Of a stretch of DNA of 64,000 nt, positions 18,211-26,153 are shown piece after piece. The stretch comes from Allocoleopsis franciscana PCC 7113 (GTDB lineage Bacteria; Cyanobacteriota; Cyanobacteriia; Cyanobacteriales; Coleofasciculaceae). The stretch's first letter is position 1; the number at the start of each line of letters is the position of its first letter. The position numbers and the translations under genes were made by a program. The stretch lies in contig NC_019738.1 of assembly GCF_000317515.1 (NCBI RefSeq), forward strand, positions 6,970,001-7,034,000. Reading direction: 5' to 3'. The notes under the pieces were generated by a model. It was given only the letters and a program-made list of their open reading frames with translations. It was not told where the DNA came from and ran no database searches.

Positions 18211-20730
18211 TCACTTGAGTGCGACTGGATACAAGGGTATGAGTCCCGTTTTACTGAGCAACTGCTGACCCTCTTGAGTTCGTAGCATTTCCGCAAACTT
18301 AGCACCAACCGGAGGACGGCTATTATCTCTAGGATAGACGACGGCTAACGGATACCCTAAAGGATAGCTGTTATCCCGGAAAACTTGCAGATTAGGAAAA
18401 TAACTTCCTTTATGGTCGCACAGATCGGTTGTGGGATTGACGGGTTGCTGATTGTCTTGAATTAAAGGATGAACAAAGTTTTTTTCTCCCTCTTTTAGGG
18501 CAAGGGGATAAACAGAACATTGACCAAAAACTTGGCTGAGTTTGCCAAATGCGATCGCACCCATTCCAGCCCCCTCAGACTCAAAGTCCTGAATCACCTG
18601 CCTTAACATTTTAAAAGTAGGAAATCTGTAAATTTCTGGAACCCAGGAATTGGTAAATGTGTCAGGTGGGTCACCTTTTCTTTGTAACTTTCTAAAGCTT
18701 TGGATGGTTTGATTATCTTTAAGAACTCGTTGTTCAAAGATGCGTACAGCCTCTGTTTCATCGGGAATGTAGAGTCTAACCGCTAGATTGGGGCCACCGA
18801 GTTCTCTCCAGTTAGTAATTTGACCCGTGTAGAGTTGACGTAATTGCTTAAAAGTGATTTGCCCGTTTAAAGCTTGAGGAAGACTTTTTTCTCGTTGGGA
18901 GTAGCTAAAGGCAACAAACACCACTAAACCATCGTAGGCAACGGTTTGCGATTCTAGTTCAATGGGTAATGGTGTAATTAGACTGGTTAGAGCAAAGTTT
19001 GTTTCTTCAGAGCGAACTTTCGCCAGCGCCGTTTGAGTGGAATCTTCCGGTTGGTAATTTAACTGTAATTTAGGCTGACGTTTTTCGAGTTCTTCTTCTA
19101 ATGTTTTGCCATCTGCTACTAAATTTTTCTGCTGAACTGTATAATTCCACGTTCCCTCTTGTTCTGCTGTATAAGTAAATTTTCCCGCCGGAATTGCAGA
19201 TACTTTATTAATGCAGCAAAGTGAAAGTTCATCCCCAACACTTTCAGCAACTTGAGGTTTAGGCCAGAGCCACCAAAGCAGCATTCCCAGCAACCCAAAA
19301 CCAAGAATACCTAAAAGAAACCAAAGGATGCGAGGCGTTTTGACGATTTCCTCTTCCTCTGAAACAGCCTGCACCACCGGGTAAACGATAGGTGCTTCCG
19401 GCGGTAGTTTTAACAAGGCTTGACGCGCAATTTGTGCGCTCTCAAACGGAATACCAATTCCCATCAAGCGTTGAAGAAATACCTTGAAATTAAAGTTAAT
19501 CGAAGGCCATTGTTGGTCATCTTTGGGGTCACGAGGTTGACCATTAACCGGGTTAATTCTTGAGCCTGCCAGTAGGTAAAAACCGATGTATCCTAAAGCT
19601 ACTAAATCTTGTGCCGCTGAAGGATTAGAAATGAGTGATGGGTGATGGGAGTTGTTACGGTTGACGGTTGATGTTTGATTTTCTCTAGTCCCCTGTCCCC
19701 AATCTCCTTTGGGGTCAAATAGACTTTCCCATAAAGCCAGATCACAGATATAAATGAAGAAATCGGTATTCAGAATTTCAGAACTTAAAGCAGCCGAATT
19801 GTTGAAGCCGTTAGGCACAGCCCCATTCTGATTCTTGGCGATCAGCAGGCTATCGAGACTCAGATTGCCATGCGCTATCCCCAACTGTACCTGACCGGAG
19901 GGAAAACGGAATTTTTGCGTGTGGAGAAATTCCAGGGTTTGCAAGACTTGATTAAGGACTTGGCGTACAGCGATCGCACTCATTGCACCATGAAGGGCAA
20001 GGTATTCTCTTAAAGTGGGGTAGAGGTCAAAATTGCCTTTAGTTAGAAGGTAACAGCGTTCTTCATTGTGGTCTGCGATCGCTTCCCACGGGTGACACAA
20101 GCGAAAATCTTGGACTCGTCCATCGGCTAAATTCACACCAGCCTTGAGTCTAAAGGCATCCTTTCGGGCTTTAGCTTCTTCGGGATTAAAACAATAGTCG
20201 GGGAGGAGATACTCCTTAATCAAAACCTGATGACTGTTAGAGAGTTGGGTGCCTCGATACAACCGCCCCATTCCCCGACGCCCGATTAAGCTTTCCACTC
20301 GATATCTGCCGCGACTGCCCCGGATTTCCGCTTTTTCGGGTAAGGTAGCTGGGAAACCACATTCTCGACAAGACTTGGTTTCCGGGCTTTGCTGCACCGT
20401 TTGCTGGAGATATTCACAGGTTAAGGGGTCACCCCAACGGCAACGATACTGGGTGTAGACAGGTTCAAGAATCTGAGGGGCTTTCTTTGACTCAGCGACC
20501 TTTACCTGCGTGGCAACTGTTGCGGCTTCCTCTTCTTCTTCTAGAGTGGGTTTAAACCCTGTAACGAATGGAAATAGCCAACGTAATTGAGTTGGTACCA
20601 AGCTTTCTAGTCGGCTTCTGATGGTACTGGCGACGTAATCTCGCCGACCGGCTGCCTCACTGCTTGCCCTTCTCCCTAATTCTTTAACTACACCTTTTGT
20701 CAGGTTCTTTTTCTTCTTTTTCTTTGCCAT
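18211..20730 (-). CDS. Pseudokinase, transmembrane and PstS-like binding protein fusion
   Basis: The 839-residue protein has a basic N-terminus (MAKKKKKKN), a four-cysteine zinc-ribbon-like segment (C97, C105, C121, C124), a Ser/Thr-kinase fold (about 142-440), one membrane helix (about 468-489) and a phosphate-binding-protein-like domain (about 500-839; AYDGLVVFVAFS, LRQLYTGQITNWRELGG). The glycine loop (GRRGMG) and a lysine in LIKEY are kept, but the HRD motif is HGN (287-289) and DFG reads DLA (330-332), so catalysis is unlikely. Topology would put the kinase fold in the cytosol and the binding domain across the membrane. It follows the second DUF4157 gene by 41 bases. It may be a membrane receptor linked to the injection system. 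Confidence 0.85.
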   Translation of the reverse strand: MAKKKKKKNLTKGVVKELGRRASSEAAGRRDYVASTIRSRLESLVPTQLRWLFPFVTGFKPTLEEEEEAATVATQVKVAESKKAPQILEPVYTQYRCRWGDPLTCEYLQQTVQQSPETKSCRECGFPATLPEKAEIRGSRGRYRVESLIGRRGMGRLYRGTQLSNSHQVLIKEYLLPDYCFNPEEAKARKDAFRLKAGVNLADGRVQDFRLCHPWEAIADHNEERCYLLTKGNFDLYPTLREYLALHGAMSAIAVRQVLNQVLQTLEFLHTQKFRFPSGQVQLGIAHGNLSLDSLLIAKNQNGAVPNGFNNSAALSSEILNTDFFIYICDLALWESLFDPKGDWGQGTRENQTSTVNRNNSHHPSLISNPSAAQDLVALGYIGFYLLAGSRINPVNGQPRDPKDDQQWPSINFNFKVFLQRLMGIGIPFESAQIARQALLKLPPEAPIVYPVVQAVSEEEEIVKTPRILWFLLGILGFGLLGMLLWWLWPKPQVAESVGDELSLCCINKVSAIPAGKFTYTAEQEGTWNYTVQQKNLVADGKTLEEELEKRQPKLQLNYQPEDSTQTALAKVRSEETNFALTSLITPLPIELESQTVAYDGLVVFVAFSYSQREKSLPQALNGQITFKQLRQLYTGQITNWRELGGPNLAVRLYIPDETEAVRIFEQRVLKDNQTIQSFRKLQRKGDPPDTFTNSWVPEIYRFPTFKMLRQVIQDFESEGAGMGAIAFGKLSQVFGQCSVYPLALKEGEKNFVHPLIQDNQQPVNPTTDLCDHKGSYFPNLQVFRDNSYPLGYPLAVVYPRDNSRPPVGAKFAEMLRTQEGQQLLSKTGLIPLYPVALK

Positions 20731-20771
20731 AAGCTCGACCGTTTTGCTGCAAAAGGGATGAGTAGAAAAAG

Positions 20772-23700
20772 CTACTTAGCTTTCAACGTCTGCAACTCGT
20801 CATCCCACTTGCCAACGAGGTCAAAAGATAAGCCAGTCCAGCCCCCAACTTCGTCGTCGATCTTCCTCACTTCGTCGCTACTGCAAGTCCGTAAGATGGT
20901 GATCATTGTCTCCTGTGCCAAGTCATTAGTGCGACCATCCGCCAGGAACTTTACTTCGTTACGTTTCGCCGCATAACTCTGTTGTGCCCAAAAGCTGGGG
21001 CCGAACTTTTGTACGAAATTTCGGCAATCATTACCGCTGAGATCGTCCCATATCCAACGCCAGCCAATCTCTTTGATAATCGCAGGAGCATCACTTGGCT
21101 TGGCATCGAGCAGATTCACAATCATCAATTCTTCTTTGCCGACTGTGGCACCAGAGAGAACATCGCGAATGAGTTTCTTTTTCTGCTTGATTGTCAGTGT
21201 ATCTAGTGCCTTGTTCTTGACTGCTTCGTCGTAGTAGTCAACGGCGTTATCGTCGCTGAGACGATCTCCTACGCCACCTAAGTCTGCAACGCTTCCAGGA
21301 GTGTAGTTGATAATTTGCAGAAATGCTGCACAGATGCTCTCGTCGTTACCTTTAAGCCTATTCAGCGCATTTTGAACGGAGACTTGCTTTTCTGCGGCTA
21401 AAGGGTCTTCCATGTTGCCAACTTCATCGCCTAAGGTGTCTGCTTTCTCTTTCGCAAATTTTGCAATCGCCGCTTTTATTTTCGGGTCAGCCATCAGTTC
21501 TTCAATTGAGTCTACCTTCCACTTCAATTGCTGATTCTCCTGTTTCGGGTCGCTGTCTTTGAGAGCTTTAGGCCAAAGTTGTTCGGCGCGGTACAGTCCG
21601 TTTATTTGTATTGAACTTGGCTCTTTGCCTTTGTAAGCCATCTCCACTTCTTGCAGACTAGCCTTGACTCCTGCCACAGCTTTAGCCATCGTATCGACTC
21701 CGGCGGCTATAGCACGATCCTTCTCATCAATTACCTGACCGTCGCCCACTAATTTGACAATCTCGTTGCCCACCTGAGCATTAACACCCTCCTCGTTATC
21801 GTAGTCGTGAACTGCACCGGATATAGCATCCCCGAATGTGAGATCTGGAATTCCCTTGCTGAGAATCTTGTTTTGCAATTCTGCTCGTGCCTTTTCCCAA
21901 AGCAATTGTTCTGTCGCCACTTGAGCTACGGTTTGTTTGTTCATTTCAACGGCAACGCACTCAGCCAACCACCACTTCAGATTGACCCAAAACATTGGCA
22001 CCTTCTTGTCCCAGTGTTCTTTAATTGCGAGTCTTTCAGGTCTCATGTGTCCGGCTGCATAAGCATCGGTCAGAAAGTGGCTGGCAAATCCTTCATAGAG
22101 CATCGCTTCGTCTTTGGGAGCACCTTTCTTGCCAGCATCGTAAGCCGCTTTAAGCGCCAGTTCGTGATTTCTACGGTAACTGCCTGCATTATTAACGGGG
22201 ACTGTTTTGGGCTTGCCATCAAGACCAATGACAGGATTCCCCTGTTCATCCTTTTCCACCTGTGCATCGTTGACTTTGTTTTTAAAGTCCCGTGTACTGT
22301 CACCCTCCTTCGGATTGGTAAAGTGGGTGTAGTTGCTACCGGCTAGGGTGTAATACCGTTTTCCTACAGCATTCTTGACATCATCTTTCTCTTTGAAAGT
22401 GCCCAATTCTTCATCGCGTTCCTTTTGTCCGCGAATCTTGACGTAGATGACGTACTTGATCTGTTGGACGCCAAAATCTGTTTTTGCCAGTTCTTGGATT
22501 TGAGGGACGGAGCCAAAAAAGTCAGCGATCGCAGTCAGGTCTCCAAACGTTACCTTCAAGCCAGGAGCGAGTTCCACCGTTTCTTTCGTAGCTTTATCTC
22601 CCATCGCCTTGTGTTCATTCGACTCAAAACGCTGGATTGTCGTTTTGCTTTTTGTGTTTAGCTGTGCCTGGACAACACGATGATTTAGTCGGTCAGTAGA
22701 CTTTTTTTTTTGTTGATTGTTGGGTTGGTCTTCAAAAAAAGCTTGAACTCCTCCTGTCTGCTGTACCACATGAGTCAATTCATGGGCTGTCAAGTCAGAA
22801 ATAGCTGGAGACTTCCCCTCACCAAAGTAAATATCACTGCCATGAGTAAATGCTTGGGCACCCACAGCCTGATTCATCTGCACAGCTTGGCTATCGGTAT
22901 GTACCCGAACCTGACTAAAATCAACGCCAAAACGCGGTTCCATAAAGGAACGCACATCATCGGGTAAAGGGCTACCACTCCCCTTGCTAGCACCTAGCTG
23001 GCTCTCTAGATTGTTGCTAGCGTGGGAGTTGCCATCTGGCGATCGTTTAGCCTGCAATTGCTCCTCTTCGGGGGCTTCTTCTTGACGTTGCACAAGAGGC
23101 TTAGCTTGTAATTCTTCCTCTTCGGGGGCTTCTTCTTGACGTTGCACAAGAGGCTTAGCTTGTAATTCTTCCTCTTCTGGGGCTTCTTCTTGACGTTGCA
23201 CCAGAGGCTCAGCTTGTAATTCTTCCTCTTCTGGGGCTTCTTCTTGGCGCTGCACAAGAGGCTTAGCTTGTAATTCTTCCTCTTCTGGGGCTTCTTCTTG
23301 ACGTTGCACCAGAGGCTCAGCTTGTAATTCTTCCTCTTCTGGGGCTTCTTCTTGGCGCTGCACCAGAGGTGTAATCATACTCGCCAGAGGCTTCATCTGC
23401 ACCTCTTCTTCCTCTGCTTCCTCTCCCTGCCGTTGAATTGACTGCTGACTAGTTGGGGCATTCATACTCATAACTTGAGACGCCACAGAGTCCGCTTCCT
23501 GCTCGTATTTGTCTCCTGGCGCACCGATCGCCAGCTTGGGCTGAATTACGGCTGGTGTACTATCCTGTACCTTAACTCGACCAAAGTTGTGACCCAAATG
23601 GGCTGCTTGTTCCAGTTGGTTCTGTACATCTGGTGTCTCATCATAGTCTTGGAGTTGCGCCGTATCTTGGTCATCTTCATTTGTGAAAGGGCGCTGTTTG

Positions 23701-23774
23701 AACAAGCTGGTTTCTGCCGCCGTGTTAGAGGACTGCGATCGCGTTTTTCTCTGTATGCGCTGTGGGGTATACAT
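20772..23774 (-). CDS. DUF4157 protein with phospholipase C/P1-nuclease-like domain (candidate CIS effector)
   Basis: From the ATG at 23774 the product has 1000 residues; an in-frame TTG at 23798 is an alternative. An N-terminal disordered part carries one IQRQ and six VQRQ modules spaced 18 residues apart (about 138-232). The DUF4157 domain follows (about 265-342) with [16 protein letters not shown] and the zinc motif HELTH (331-335). The next domain has spaced histidines and acids (H388, H484, H537, then SHFLTDAYAAGH with H566, D570, H576), the pattern of zinc-dependent phospholipase C/P1 nucleases. A helical C-terminal region follows. DUF4157 marks many CIS cargo proteins. Enzyme activity is inferred from the motif pattern only. 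Confidence 0.82.
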   Translation of the reverse strand: MYTPQRIQRKTRSQSSNTAAETSLFKQRPFTNEDDQDTAQLQDYDETPDVQNQLEQAAHLGHNFGRVKVQDSTPAVIQPKLAIGAPGDKYEQEADSVASQVMSMNAPTSQQSIQRQGEEAEEEEVQMKPLASMITPLVQRQEEAPEEEELQAEPLVQRQEEAPEEEELQAKPLVQRQEEAPEEEELQAEPLVQRQEEAPEEEELQAKPLVQRQEEAPEEEELQAKPLVQRQEEAPEEEQLQAKRSPDGNSHASNNLESQLGASKGSGSPLPDDVRSFMEPRFGVDFSQVRVHTDSQAVQMNQAVGAQAFTHGSDIYFGEGKSPAISDLTAHELTHVVQQTGGVQAFFEDQPNNQQKKKSTDRLNHRVVQAQLNTKSKTTIQRFESNEHKAMGDKATKETVELAPGLKVTFGDLTAIADFFGSVPQIQELAKTDFGVQQIKYVIYVKIRGQKERDEELGTFKEKDDVKNAVGKRYYTLAGSNYTHFTNPKEGDSTRDFKNKVNDAQVEKDEQGNPVIGLDGKPKTVPVNNAGSYRRNHELALKAAYDAGKKGAPKDEAMLYEGFASHFLTDAYAAGHMRPERLAIKEHWDKKVPMFWVNLKWWLAECVAVEMNKQTVAQVATEQLLWEKARAELQNKILSKGIPDLTFGDAISGAVHDYDNEEGVNAQVGNEIVKLVGDGQVIDEKDRAIAAGVDTMAKAVAGVKASLQEVEMAYKGKEPSSIQINGLYRAEQLWPKALKDSDPKQENQQLKWKVDSIEELMADPKIKAAIAKFAKEKADTLGDEVGNMEDPLAAEKQVSVQNALNRLKGNDESICAAFLQIINYTPGSVADLGGVGDRLSDDNAVDYYDEAVKNKALDTLTIKQKKKLIRDVLSGATVGKEELMIVNLLDAKPSDAPAIIKEIGWRWIWDDLSGNDCRNFVQKFGPSFWAQQSYAAKRNEVKFLADGRTNDLAQETMITILRTCSSDEVRKIDDEVGGWTGLSFDLVGKWDDELQTLKAK
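23042..23363 (-). repeat. Six tandem 54-bp coding repeats (VQRQEEAPEEEELQA)
   Basis: Each unit encodes PLVQRQEEAPEEEELQAK/E, so a VQRQ motif is followed by an acidic run and then LQA. The DNA units, starting TTGCACAAGAGGCTTAGC in minus-strand complement, differ by only a few bases. The repeat is in the disordered N-terminal part of the effector candidate. Confidence 0.93.
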
Positions 23775-23849
23775 TGATGATTCAGTCCTCCGTATCAAGC
23801 GTCTGATAGTAATTAGCTAATTGTTTTTCTATTGGAATCTGCTACGATA

Positions 23850-24145
23850 TTAGACTTTTTCAAAGAGAATTCCGCTACTGCCAAAGCCAAGTTCGGCGAT
23901 CGCCTCATTCACATTACTTAACTTTGAGATACACCAATTCTCTTGCGCTGTCTCACGAATTCGGTCAGCGAAGCGATACCATAGGCTGACCACCAGGAAA
24001 CTCGTTAGTCTCTGTATACCAGATCTGCGAGTAAAATCCTGCTCGACAAAAGTCGTAAATTTATTGACAAAAAAGTTACAAATAGCCTGAGGAACAATAG
24101 GCTGTATTGGAGACGCCGAGTTGCTGGTTAGGTGAGATTGAGGGG
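23850..24145 (-). pseudogene. Open frame without a start codon, possible gene remnant
   Basis: On the minus strand the frame ending at TAA 23850-23852 is open through the whole gap up to the YbjN gene. It reads for example VEQDFTRRSGIQRLTSFL, SLWYRFADRIRETAQENW and NEAIAELGFGSSGILFEKV, which looks like protein. There is no ATG; only a GTG about 47 codons from the end could start it. The frame passes into the YbjN gene in another phase. It may be a decayed gene or a coincidental open frame. Confidence 0.3.
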
Positions 24146-25333
24146 TTAGGATTCGATTTGTGCGATCGCATCTTCTGGCAATACATCACCATCAATGACG
24201 GAGATAATCCCTGGCAAGTATTCATCCATCATCGTTACGTTGGCATAAACTAACTGTTTAATCAGTTCAAAGCTGAGAAAATCTCCTTGAACATCAATAC
24301 TGGTTTTGTAGCGAATTTCTCCATCGGCAAAATCTAGCTCAAAGTTGCCGATAATCATGCCATAGTTCGCTCTAGTCAGAAATTCTGCTATAGCCAACCG
24401 TTTGTTTTCTGGGACATTGGCTGGGCAAATTGAGTAAAAGACGAATTGCTCTTGTTCTTCTCTTACTTTGGCGGAGCAATTCCATTTCCCGTTTTCCCCC
24501 TGGAATGCGGTAAGTAAGACTGGCTCTCCTTTAATTTTGGTGAATGGCCAGTCATCTTCTGTGAAGAAATCGATTATTTCTTCTAAAATCTGTTTGCTAG
24601 AAGTAATATCTTCACTTGTCTCAGATAGAGTATCAGCCAATTCTTCAAAGGCACTGGTTACTTCTTCAAGCGCTTCCAAAATAGCGTCTTGGGTTTCTGA
24701 CAGCGTCGTATCAGTCAACTCCTCAAATGCCTTGTTTATTTCCTCAAGACTTTCAGAAATAGTGTTTTGGTTTAATTCCGACAAATTGGTATCAGTCCAA
24801 TCTTTGAAGAAATTAACCATTCCCTCAGTAATCTGTTCGCTGGAAATGTTGTCTTGGGTAATTACAGAGGGATTGAGATAAGCCCAGAATGTGGAGTAGC
24901 CCGTTTCGCCTGATTCCCGTGGCTGCTTGACGTGTAGGGCAAACCAACTTTCAGTAGATAGCAGGGGGTTGTTGGGTTGTTCTTGACTGAGGTTTTGCAG
25001 GTAGGTTGCTGCTTCTTCCAGGTTTGTGGTGTGTTCGGCTAGGCGTGGTAGCAAATCGGGTTGTAGAGTGGCTTCGATTTTGATATCTGGTTCAGGCTGG
25101 AAGTCTCCGGCAGAGAGGGAACCGCGCAGTTCGGGTTTGAGATTGAATAAGGCTTCGGTGTCTATGCGCTGGTAGAGTTCGGGACTGGTTTGGAAGGTGA
25201 GACGGCACTCGGTTAGGATGATATTCTGTTCGGTTAGGGTTAGAGTTACCGTATGGATGGGTAGGGGCGAGTGGGTGCGATCGCGCAGTGTTAGTTCGCT
25301 GTCTAGGTGGCAATGTTCAGTGTTTACGCTCAT
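24146..25333 (-). CDS. YbjN-domain protein with extended N-terminus (candidate effector chaperone)
   Basis: The C-terminal about 150 residues of this 395-residue protein match the cyanobacterial YbjN family (FFTEDDWPFTKIKGEPVL, REEQEQFVFYSICP, LTRANYGMIIGNFELDF, YKTSIDVQGD, VTMMDEYLPGI). YbjN folds resemble type III secretion chaperones. The N-terminal about 170 residues are unlike ordinary YbjN proteins, and the middle has a repeated helical unit (EEINKAFEELTDTTLSETQ, EEVTSAFEELADTLSETSE). It lies between the two DUF4157 effector genes, 30 bases downstream of the HEAT-like gene. The position and fold suggest a chaperone or adaptor for cargo; this is inference. Confidence 0.8.
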   Translation of the reverse strand: MSVNTEHCHLDSELTLRDRTHSPLPIHTVTLTLTEQNIILTECRLTFQTSPELYQRIDTEALFNLKPELRGSLSAGDFQPEPDIKIEATLQPDLLPRLAEHTTNLEEAATYLQNLSQEQPNNPLLSTESWFALHVKQPRESGETGYSTFWAYLNPSVITQDNISSEQITEGMVNFFKDWTDTNLSELNQNTISESLEEINKAFEELTDTTLSETQDAILEALEEVTSAFEELADTLSETSEDITSSKQILEEIIDFFTEDDWPFTKIKGEPVLLTAFQGENGKWNCSAKVREEQEQFVFYSICPANVPENKRLAIAEFLTRANYGMIIGNFELDFADGEIRYKTSIDVQGDFLSFELIKQLVYANVTMMDEYLPGIISVIDGDVLPEDAIAQIES

Positions 25334-25363
25334 CTTCTGAGTACCCTAGAAAAGAGTACTAAT

Positions 25364-26146
25364 TCAGCTTAGTGTTTGAGAACTACTCTTTAATAGCTCG
25401 CGAACTTCAGAGGCGGGATACATAGCATCATCAGGCCAAGCCTTAGAGAGTTCTTGTAACAAAGCAACATGTTTCTTAAGATTTCTCACACTCAGAAGCC
25501 ATGCAGCATGAGCTGAAATTGGTAGTGGACATTGTTTGGCTGCTTTAACTAATACTTCCTCAACTTCAGGTACAATGTAGTCTGAAAAAGCACCTATCGC
25601 TGCTGCCCTGGTGCCTAAATCGCTTTCTTCATCAAAAACGATCTGACTAAGTGTCAAGATGATTTCTGGATATAGATTTTCTGTATTTCTTAAACACTGC
25701 CGAGCAGCCCGAAAGCCCATATCTAATACGTTAATATCACAGGAAGAGCATAAAATCGGTTCAATTAGAGAGATATCGTGTTCTTGACCGAGGTGTGCCA
25801 GTACTCCTAAAGCACTTGCGTGATTGGCTCCCACAATTGCTTTCTCTTTTGGTTTAGTTACTGTAACAGGAGGATTCTTTAATTGTTCCCGTGCTTGGCT
25901 CAATAATTGTTCAGAATATTGCCAATAAGGATTGCTACTCCCAAATCTACTTAATGATTCAGTGTAAAAAAAATTATCAAAAGCAATACCTTGAGCTATG
26001 ACAGAGTCACTTTCCAACAGCCTTTTAAAAGATTTTAATTTTTGTTCCAGTGTAGAATCACTGCTAAAAAACTGTTGATAGGCTCTACGCAAGCCCTTAG
26101 TTTCCAAGTCTTGTGGTGTCCAATAGTACGATTTGAATTGGTTCAT
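25364..26146 (-). CDS. HEAT-like helical protein (candidate immunity protein)
   Basis: The 260-residue product is helical throughout, with alternating helix pairs such as HASALGVLAHLGQEHDISLI, MGFRAARQCLRNTENLYPEI, GTRAAAIGAFSDYIVPEVEE and PISAHAAWLLSVRNLKKHVA, which look like HEAT-type alpha-solenoid units. No catalytic motif is seen. It begins 7 bases after the stop of the 1820-residue effector candidate, the arrangement usual for a toxin and its immunity protein. HEAT-like proteins are also common in cyanobacteria as lyases or adaptors for phycobilins, but nothing here points to that. The immunity role is inferred from context alone. Confidence 0.7.
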   Translation of the reverse strand: MNQFKSYYWTPQDLETKGLRRAYQQFFSSDSTLEQKLKSFKRLLESDSVIAQGIAFDNFFYTESLSRFGSSNPYWQYSEQLLSQAREQLKNPPVTVTKPKEKAIVGANHASALGVLAHLGQEHDISLIEPILCSSCDINVLDMGFRAARQCLRNTENLYPEIILTLSQIVFDEESDLGTRAAAIGAFSDYIVPEVEEVLVKAAKQCPLPISAHAAWLLSVRNLKKHVALLQELSKAWPDDAMYPASEVRELLKSSSQTLS

Positions 26147-26153
26147 CGTCTCT

